Origin: Monoplex corrugatus
Lineage: Eukaryota; Mollusca; Gastropoda; Littorinimorpha; Ranellidae
Length of the DNA stretch: 64,000 bases
Direction of reading: 5' to 3'
NCBI GenBank assembly: GCA_030674185.1
Contig: JAPXFY010000031.1
Span: 40,643,532 to 40,707,531 of the forward strand
The notes under the pieces were generated by a model that saw only the letters and a program-made list of their open reading frames with translations, had not been told where the DNA came from and searched no databases. Within the stretch, counting starts at the first letter, position 1, and each line of letters starts with the position of its first letter. A program made the translations under genes and the position numbers. Shown here one piece after another: positions 57,160 through 64,000 of this stretch.

Positions 57160-58641
57160 TTAACCAGTTCAGTGCCTATAAGCCGTCAGCTGACATCGCA
57201 CAAAAGGTGTTGCTATATTGCCTATAAGCTGTCCGCTGACGTCGCAGGAGTTTTCTGATTTTTCGTTCACAACTGTGAGCCAGTAAGCACACAGGAACGC
57301 TGCACACTGAGCTATATGTGTCTACAATATAAAAATAGGATTTAATTAGGATACGTCATAGGGAAGACACCTTTATCGTCGCTAATGATTTGGTAACTGG
57401 ACCACGTGAAGTGGAGCACAATGGCGATGCACCCTTCGACAAGCTGAACGGTGGCTCACGTCAACGGACTTTCACGACTCTAGAGGCCGTTCAAATGATT
57501 TTATAGCATGATGACGATTGAGAGAATTTGTTATCTGATGATTCGCTTCGCTTCAACATGAGGGTGGAGAAAGTAACAATGACCACGCCGACATTCAACG
57601 CTTGCTGGCTGTATCGATGCAAGCAGACGATAACAAGTACGAGTCAGACCGCGACTGCCGTGGTCAGTGCGAGTGGCGAGCGCGCAGGCCATGATACTTC
57701 GGACTTTGGACCCAACAGCAGTGAACGTGGTGGTACATGGTGAGAGGGGTCATGCACGTGTTCGTGGTGTGGGAAGGGGGGAAGATGAGAAGGAGGAGAG
57801 GGAGAGGAGAGGTGCAGAGGAGCTGTGCCCCAGTTAGACGGCATGGCAGGGGGCGTGGCGATCAGCGAAGTGTTTTGCTCACTGAAAATCTGTTGGCCTC
57901 CAAATGGACAACAATCAGACATTCCTCAATTTTTATGAAATCCAGGATTGAAAATGGGAACTGGGGCTCATGTGCTATGCTTTTTCAAGCTGTTTCTCAC
58001 TGATGAGCATGAGCTGATTGACTTATTTGAATAAGGATTCTGATTCTGGGCTTATTTTCTCTTGTTTTGATTGCAGAACCTGAAGAACAGAGAGAACCAA
58101 TTCATGAGTGTCATGTGGTTTGACTGTTCAGTGTCTGAGTACACTGACTGTCATGTAGTTTGACTGTTCAGTGTCTAGTACAATCACTTTTTAATTTTAT
58201 GTTTACCGAAACCAGATCTATCATTGTTGGGATGGTTACTTACTTATTTGTCTGCATGAGTTTAGTATCATTTCACGAACATTTTATGATGTCATGTGTT
58301 TTGTTTTCATTTATGTATGTAAACTGACAACAAACAAATCATTTTCAGCTGGTTTTTTGTTTGTGAGTGTGTTGGGTATCAATCTGTAGAGATGGAAACT
58401 TACTTTTTAGACAACACAAAAAAAATATTTCCACTTTGGAATGCCTGGACAGGTCTTTGAATCAAGCTAAGAGAAAAATAAGCCCAGATTCAGAATCCTC
58501 GTTCATTTTCCTTCAAAAAACACTTGTGTTTCTTTGTTGTATCTCTTATAGTTTTTGCACTAGAATTTTTTGTTAATTATTACCCTCGAATCCTCAAAAT
58601 TCCCCGGCAATGGGGAAGCACATGTTTACTGAAAGGGTTAA
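57160..58641. mobile_element. piggyBac-like element, decayed or non-autonomous
   Basis: Bounded by TTAA at 57160-57163 and 58638-58641. The left end is TTAACCAGTTCAGTGCC; the right end, inverted, is TTAACCCTTTCAGT. A subterminal GCCTATAAGC motif is repeated at 57174 and 57220. A plus-strand stretch at about 57480-57740 has TTLEAVQMIL-like and LLSDDSLRF readings, weakly like the acidic N-terminus of piggyBac transposases, but the frame is broken and no catalytic core was found. TTAA target plus CC-starting inverted ends is the piggyBac hallmark. It interrupts the DIRS-like remnant. Confidence 0.6.
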
Positions 58642-58990
58642 ACTTAAAGTGACCGATTGGAGAGGATTCAGAAGATTAACCACTCTCCTCTCAATCTGGA
58701 TATGCAGACGAGTCTGTGGATGGACTGTACCTATGCTGGGAGGTGGGAGCAGGAGAGGTAACCATGAGGCTCTGGAGTCGCTGGGTCTTTCCTCCTGAGG
58801 GGGGGAAGCAATAGGGCCTTTGGGTCACCTGGCAGCCTGCAGCCCCTTAAGGTGATGAGCTTGATAGGGTCTTGGATGCCTCTGAGGGAGGGGTTCTGGG
58901 CAAAGTAGCCAGGGATGGTGATGGTGGTCATGCTGGTGGCCAGACCTGAAGTGGTACGTCTACTCGCTATGGCGTGTGGCCAGGTAAAGA
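58642..58990 (-). mobile_element. DIRS-like retroelement, part beyond the piggyBac-like insertion
   Basis: Minus-strand frame 58731-58931 (YFAQNPSLRGIQDPIKLITL and beyond) has the same composition as the open patches below 57160. Joining across a single TTAA gives a reading frame that passes through the insertion point (PIGHFKFN before, GLGATTTRQR after), so both sides probably belong to one older element. A stop lies a few codons upstream. Confidence 0.4.
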
Positions 58991-59588
58991 GGATGGATAT
59001 GTTCTCATGCGACTAGAGTATCAGGTGGGGTAGAACGCCACCTGGAGACTTCTTTAGACCTAATTCTCAGTAAACATTGGGTTAGGCTACAGCCGAAAAT
59101 AGAGTGATCGTATCTACCGCAAAAAAAAAGAAAAAAAAAAAAAAGAAAAAAAAAGGACAATGCTTACTGACTGCGTGATTTTGGGCTTCTGAGACCAAGC
59201 CCATGAGAAAACAGCTTCACACCCTACCTTGAAAATAAGAATGATGCATGTGCAAACCAAGATCAACATTTTGATGTGCTCACAGAACTGTTTCTGGCAA
59301 CTGTGAAACTATGCAAGCTTGCTTTGTCTGGACACTTTGTCCGAACCCATCTTTCAGGGATTCCTGAAAAAAAGGCCTTTGTCCAGACTGACACACAAAA
59401 AGCTGAGTAACAAATATCAAAGCATGGACCAGCCTCAATACATCTGAAGTGCTTGTTGCTGCACCCCAAAGACAAGACACGCAGGATCCTGTCTGCTGTG
59501 CGTCTCATCAGTCACCCCAATGACCAGGCTGGTTATGGGATAAGATGAGGATGATGATGATGGTGTGGTAGGAAAAAGAAAGGTTCAC
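58991..59588. other. Intron 3, distal part, no recognised element
   Basis: Contains an A-rich tract at 59120-59157 and an 81-codon minus-strand frame (59263-59508) without recognised domain. Possibly more retroelement debris. Confidence 0.4.
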
Positions 59589-59732
59589 CTTCTCTTTTTT
59601 GATCTTGTCGGCCTGTGTGTCGGTCCATTCAGGATGGTCTTTGTCGTCGGGTTTGATGTATGTTCTGGCCGTGACACCAATACTTTTCCCGACTTCTGTC
59701 GGCACGTCTGTTGGGCCTGGCTCTGCCTCCGC
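59589..59732 (-). CDS. BEN-like gene, exon 3
   Basis: 144 nt, acceptor GTGGTCATGTGACAG/GCGGAG and donor GAGAAG/GTGAAC, phase 0 at both ends, 48 codons (about residues 109-156). Sequence AEAEPGPTDVPTEVGKSIGV, TARTYIKPDDKDHPEWTDTQ and ADKIKKEK. It is charged and non-repetitive, with an IKPDDKDHPEW block that looks like part of a folded or binding segment; no family recognised. GC-rich codons contrast with the AT-rich intron. The acceptor lacks a strong pyrimidine tract, but frame and phase agreement with exons 2 and 4 support it. Confidence 0.78.
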
Positions 59733-59749
59733 CTGTCACATGACCACTG

Positions 59750-60052
59750 ACTACTTTTTCTCTCTTCTTTTGCACTTCTGAGCAGTGTTGTCTGAGATAA
59801 GTCACTATTCTGGTTATTTGGCCCATACTGTGCGGGCATTATTTTGCTACACAGTCTGCATTCTCCGTCTTTGGTGGGTGGGGAATGGCAACCACCATCA
59901 GTTATTTTCATCACTGCTGTTGAATACATTGCAGCAATGACTGCTGTTGTATATTTTACAATGAAACCACCATGAGAAATAAAGAACAATGCCCTGGGAT
60001 AAAGGTTGATGGAAAAAAGTTAAACAATCTTCATTATGCAGATTTCACTGTT
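59750..60052. other. Intron 2, no recognised element
   Basis: AT-rich sequence between exon 3 and a MITE; nothing assigned. Confidence 0.5.
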
Positions 60053-60265
60053 TTAACCCTTTAATTCCCTCTTCACCAGCTACCTGCATTGTCAATAAAC
60101 CTAGCAAAGCAAAAACTTAGCCCTCTGAGTCCCTCACCCTAACCACCAGCCTCTTGCAGGAAGCTGGTGGATAGGATGAGGGAATCAAAGGGTTAAGTTT
60201 TTGCTTTGCTAGGGTGGTGACAATGCAGGATGCCGATGGGCAGAGTCCGGGAGTCAAAGGGTTAA
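60053..60265. mobile_element. TTAA-flanked foldback MITE in intron 2
   Basis: TTAACCCTTTAATTCCCTCT at one end and GGGAGTCAAAGGGTTAA at the other. The core CCACCAGCCTCTTGCAGGAA and GCTGGTGGATAGGATGAG is a near-perfect palindrome. AGCAAAGCAAAAACTTA in the left half is inverted as TAAGTTTTTGCTTTGCT in the right half. Confidence 0.8.
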
Positions 60266-60266
60266 T

Positions 60267-61400
60267 TAAAGAAAATGAAAAAGACCTACAAAATCTTGTG
60301 ATTATAATAAAATAAAATCAAAAAAAGGCTGAGTAACAGCAAAAGAAGTCATGGTAAAAAGACAACGAAAAAAGGTGGAGCTAAACAGCAAGAAGACTGA
60401 AGTCATGGTAAAAAAAGACAACGAAATAAAGGGCTGGAGCTAATAAACAGCAAGAAGACTGAAGTCATGGTAAAAAAAGACAACGAAATAAAGGGCTGGA
60501 GCTAAACAGCAAGAAGACTGAAGTCATGGTAAAAAAAGACAACGAAATAAAGGGCTGGAGCTAAACAGCAAGAAGACTGAAGTCATGGTAAAAAAAGACA
60601 ACGAAATAAAGGGCTGGAGCTAATAAACATCAAGAAGACTGAAGTCATGGTAAAAAAAGACAACGAAATAAAGGGCTGGAGCTAAACAGCAAGAAGACTG
60701 AAGTCATGGTAAAAAAAAACAAAAAACAACAACAGCAAAAAAAATATAACCCCAAGAAATCCCTTCATGCAAAATAACAGCAAATGGCACAATACTGAGA
60801 CAAGATAATAAGTTTAACTATCTGGGAATGTTCAGTCATCTCACAGACAGCTGATGCGTATTTGAAATAGCCAGAAGAATCAGCCAAGCCAAAATAACAT
60901 TCAAGAAAATGAAAAGCGTTCTTACCAACAATTGCCTATCAATTCACATCAGGAGGAGAGTTCTTCAATGTTATATAGAACTGATACTGTTGTATGGCTG
61001 CGAAGCATTGACAGTCAATATGCAAAGTTAGAACAAGATTGTGGCTGCTGAAATGTGGTTTCTAAGAAGAATGTTAAGAGCTCCATGGACAGCAAAGAAA
61101 ACAAACAAGACAGTCTTGATGGAGGCAAACAAACAAAACAAAAACATTAATGAAGAAGACTGGGAAAAGACAAGCAACATTTATGGGACATTTTATGAAG
61201 CAAGAGAAATTTCAGCACCTACTAACAACAGGAAAGCTGGAGGGATAAAGAGCACCATGTAGGGAGAAAATACTGGACAGATTTGTAAAGTGGATGAAGA
61301 CAGAAACTTGAGAAAGGGTGGGAAATTTACTTGCAGTGACAAAAGATAGATTTGTATTAAGGGCATGATTGCCAATGACATGCAGCACGGCACCTGATGA
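60267..61400 (+). mobile_element. RTE-like LINE copy with internal minisatellite
   Basis: Begins AAAGAAAATGAAAAAGACCT (ENEKDLQNLV, equivalent to ESERDLQSLV of the copy at 5612) and ends GCAGCACGGCACCTGATGAT plus (GAT)n. The middle is expanded into tandem copies at 60330-60715. Downstream, TTCTTCAATGTTATATAGAA, TGGTTTCTAAGAAGAATGTT and CTCCATGGACAGCAAAGAAA match the other copies. Frames are broken. Antisense to the host gene in intron 2. Confidence 0.88.
60330..60715. repeat. 59-bp minisatellite made from LINE coding sequence
   Basis: About seven copies of AAGAAGACTGAAGTCATGGT, AAAAAAAGACAACGAAATAA and AGGGCTGGAGCTAAACAGC. The single-copy ancestor in the LINE at 5612 is GGGGCTGGAACTAAACAGCA, GGAAGACTGAAGTCATGGTA (about 6067-6106), encoding GLELNSRKTEVMV. 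Confidence 0.95.
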
Positions 61401-61409
61401 TGATAATGA

Positions 61410-61423
61410 TGTTGTGTGTGTGT

Positions 61424-61505
<82 letters not shown>

Positions 61506-61548
61506 GTATGTGTATCATGAAGGGTGTGTGAGTGTGTGTGTGTGTGTG
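61410..61548. repeat. (GT)n microsatellite in intron 2
   Basis: Near-pure (GT)n directly after the (GAT)n tail of the LINE copy. Confidence 0.97.
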
Positions 61549-61898
61549 TATTCTTTGTTTAACTAGCAGAGGAGTTTTAGTAAAATTTGCCACAGTCATT
61601 CTTGCTGCACATACAAAGGACCCTGGCTCATCATCTCATCCGACAGACTAGCACCCACACCACTACTGAAAGTCTCTTGTCTATGAGTCAGTGATTGTGA
61701 ATCTCTCACCTACACGAACTTACAAAGTCATCAAATACATTTAAAAGTGCACAAACACAGACACAGATCTATGCACACGCGCACACAAACACACATATTA
61801 ACACGCTCTAATACACATGACCAGTTCTGATAACAATACATTTAAATGTATAGAGTAATTCATTAATTTAAAACAAAATTTCAAAGAATCAAACCTAC

Positions 61899-62182
61899 CT
61901 TGACAGTCATCTGGCCCTTCAATTTTCGTGACTGCCGTTCAAACTCAGCTGCTGCTTGCACTACTTCGTCCCCATGGTTTAATTCTGAGGACATGGCTCC
62001 AATTCCAGGCACCGATCCTGCAGGCATGCCAGCTTCAGGATTTTGCATGGCTCCTGCAGACACTGGAGGCACAACAGCAGAGCTGTCTGTCTGAGCTTCA
62101 ACTGTCTGTGGGGAATTTGACATTTCCTCTTTAATGAAGGCTGGAGCTATTGTCACTGCTGGTGCTTCTCCTTGTGCTGTAA
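61899..62182 (-). CDS. BEN-like gene, exon 2
   Basis: 284 nt, acceptor GATTTTATTTCAG/TTACAG and donor GTCAAG/GTAGGT. Two bases complete the split valine codon from exon 1, then 94 codons end on a codon boundary (about residues 14-108). Sequence starts VTAQGEAPAVTIAPAFIKEE, has a low-complexity middle (SSAVVPPVSAGAMQNPEAGM), and ends ELNHGDEVVQAAAEFERQSR plus KLKGQMTVK, a charged, probably helical segment. FIKEE fits a SUMO-attachment consensus with lysine about residue 31. No catalytic motif. Confidence 0.87.
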
Positions 62183-63339
62183 CTGAAATAAAATCATGTG
62201 ATCAATTAGTCAAAATACAGCCCAATGCAGAGAATTAAATTGCAATCAATTTGTCAAGTTTTACAAATACTTTAAACTTGTAGTTGTAACCTCTTAAAAG
62301 TTACACTCACCTTTTATTAACTGATCTAGCTTTAATCAATTTATATCATTGGTATTGCTGTCGGACATGTCAGTGACATAACAATGATAACAGGCAGTAA
62401 ATAATTTATACCAATACAATAGATTCACATACAAATATATGATAAAAATACAAAAGAAATCAATCAAAATACATTTATATATTTATACATGAACCATGAT
62501 CCACAAATGTATTCATACAAGCCTGCACAAAAACAGAACTTACTTTTCTTACATTGTTTTTTAAAATTTTTTTTTATCATGAATGGGTACAGGTTCAGTC
62601 TAAGAGAAAGAGAGAGAGACAGACAGAGAGAGAGAGAGAATGTGTGTGTATGTGTGTGTGTGTGTGTGTGTGTACATTGTAATGTATGAACTAAACATAA
62701 CGAAATGAATAATCAGTATGATAAAAATGTACAGTATGCAGTGATCTTGATTATCAAGAAAATACCATGTGAAAATGTGCAAATTGCTAGTTTAAAGAGT
62801 TGTAACCACATTTTTTTTATTGAGTGACTAAAAAAACTGACAGTAAGTGAGTAACATGCTATGCTGTAATCAGTGTTTATGAGCAATGCTACACATACAT
62901 GTAATTAGGTACATGTATAACTTTCAAACAAAAAGCACATGATAGGTCTCTAACTGATATGTGTTGTGCATGCTTCATGGAGTGAAGAGTTTTAAATTCA
63001 ACCTTTTTAAAAAAAACAACCCTATGCACGAATGCTTGTTTAGTTTACTTTTCTATGCTTTATTGGATTTACTTTCCTATGCTTTATTGAATTTAATGAA
63101 ACCATATGATGATATTCTACAATATTCTACTTCTTTTCTTCCTTTATTTTCCCCCTTCTTTTATTCTGATGTCCTCTGATGTACATATGCACAATGTTTT
63201 GCTATATCATGCAGGTGGCATGCTGCTTTACATACTGGGTATTTTCATGTTTCCATACCTGGCATTTTAATAAGCCACTTTATTGTGCTCATTTGATCTT
63301 CTGCTTGGGTGTACATGAATATGATGCAGGTTTCCACAC
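62183..63339. other. Intron 1, no gene seen
   Basis: AT-rich sequence with a (GA)n plus (GT)n tract at 62604-62675. No additional exon or transposon recognised. Confidence 0.6.
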
Positions 63340-63485
63340 ACGCAGATTTGCACAAAAGCTGACCTGGGAGATCAGAAAAATCTCCACCCCTTACCCATCA
63401 GGCAGGTGGTACCCAAGTATGACTGAACCCTGACCTTCTGATTGGAAGTCTGCTTTCTGTTTATGACTTACCCGCACCGAAGACA
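63340..63485 (-). mobile_element. tRNA-derived SINE fragment in intron 1
   Basis: On the minus strand: GGTGCGGGTAAGTCATAAAC (A-box-like), GGTCAGGGTTCAGTCATACT (B-box-like), then TGGGTACCACCTGCCTGATG and GGGGTGGAGATTTTTCTGAT. Same layout as 29695-29850. Confidence 0.65.
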
Positions 63486-63945
63486 GACCTGGCAACAGGT
63501 GAAACGATGCTACATCAAATTCATGATGGCAACGAACATCATCCATTTTGTTTTCTGTAGGCCTATAGAAATACCAAAATTTTCACACTAATAGTATGTA
63601 TGAGTAAGAGAAATTATCAGCAACCAATCGAAACAAAAAGTGAATAAATTCTGATCGATAAAAACAAATATAGCCTACGCTAAACAAATTAACATACTAC
63701 TTGTTCGCGTTACATGGTTGCACTTTGTTGTGTATTACCTCCCTTACTGCTAGTACTACAAACACACACATACGATATAAGTCCGATTCTTTCGTTATTT
63801 AGCAGCCTCTTACCGCAAATCAACCACGAAATAGGACATGTTTTTTTTTTAAAGTAATGTACAGTGAAAATTATGGACGAAAATTATAATGAACCAATGA
63901 TGGAGAAAAATGAAGACTAAGTTTATTCGGGAAATGCATAATCAC

Positions 63946-63985
63946 CTGCGGTAACACTTGGTACATACTGTTGAGCGTCTGCCAT
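63946..63985 (-). CDS. BEN-like gene, exon 1 (start)
   Basis: The ATG at 63985 (GGTTCATCATGG) begins MADAQQYVPSVTA, then one base of a split codon before the donor ACCGCAG/GTGATT. It joins exon 2 to give valine 14 with the frame open throughout. A purine-poor -3 position makes the initiation context only moderate, but the G at +4 is present and no upstream in-frame extension is visible in the 15 bases before the window edge. The 5' untranslated region and promoter lie beyond the window. Whole gene: six exons at 63946, 61899, 59589, 53860, 52947 and 49111, about 982 residues, probably nuclear. Confidence 0.82.
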
Positions 63986-64000
63986 GATGAACCAAAAATC

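Overview
The window is animal nuclear DNA, not bacterial. Coding sequence is broken into short GT-AG exons with consistent phases, and the rest is dominated by satellites, minisatellites, microsatellites and transposon debris. RTE/BovB-like LINEs with (ATG)n tails, tRNA-derived SINEs, DIRS-like and piggyBac-like remnants, and repeat motifs I remember from snails suggest a marine gastropod mollusc. The species assignment is inference.

Layout. 1-8.1 kb: a 53-bp satellite followed by a 48-bp tandem array that contains two 5'-truncated LINEs and a perfect 99-bp inverted repeat. 8.2-23.7 kb: part of a minus-strand coiled-coil gene. Four exons (23469-23694, 18045-18228, 13762-14023, 10732-10910) join with matching phases into about 283 residues. 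The introns hold arrays in which edges of these same exons, or their splice-site flanks, are repeated together with GT, GAT or CA microsatellites. A 77-bp array lies at 19.9-22.3 kb. 23.7-49 kb: no confident host gene; it holds copies of an unclassified ~550-bp dispersed repeat, LINE and SINE fragments, palindromic TTAA-flanked MITEs and several minisatellites (49, 43, ~33, 45 and 41 bp).

49.1-64.0 kb: a second minus-strand gene that looks complete for coding sequence. It has six coding exons, from an ATG at 63985 to a stop at 49111, and encodes about 982 residues. It has basic tracts, a glutamine tract, a short coiled coil and a C-terminal BEN-like domain, so it is probably a nuclear DNA-binding or co-regulator protein. 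The last exon carries an apparent one-base frameshift near 51190. Its introns hold a decayed DIRS-like retroelement interrupted by a piggyBac-like insertion, a LINE whose own reverse-transcriptase sequence has expanded into a 59-bp minisatellite, a MITE and a SINE.

The most unusual observations are the exon-edge/microsatellite arrays around several exons of one gene, and a LINE lineage whose two copies carry different tRNA-like modules at the same spot just after the stop codon. The two genes are not obviously functionally connected. I found no CRISPR, operon, prophage or other bacterial system.
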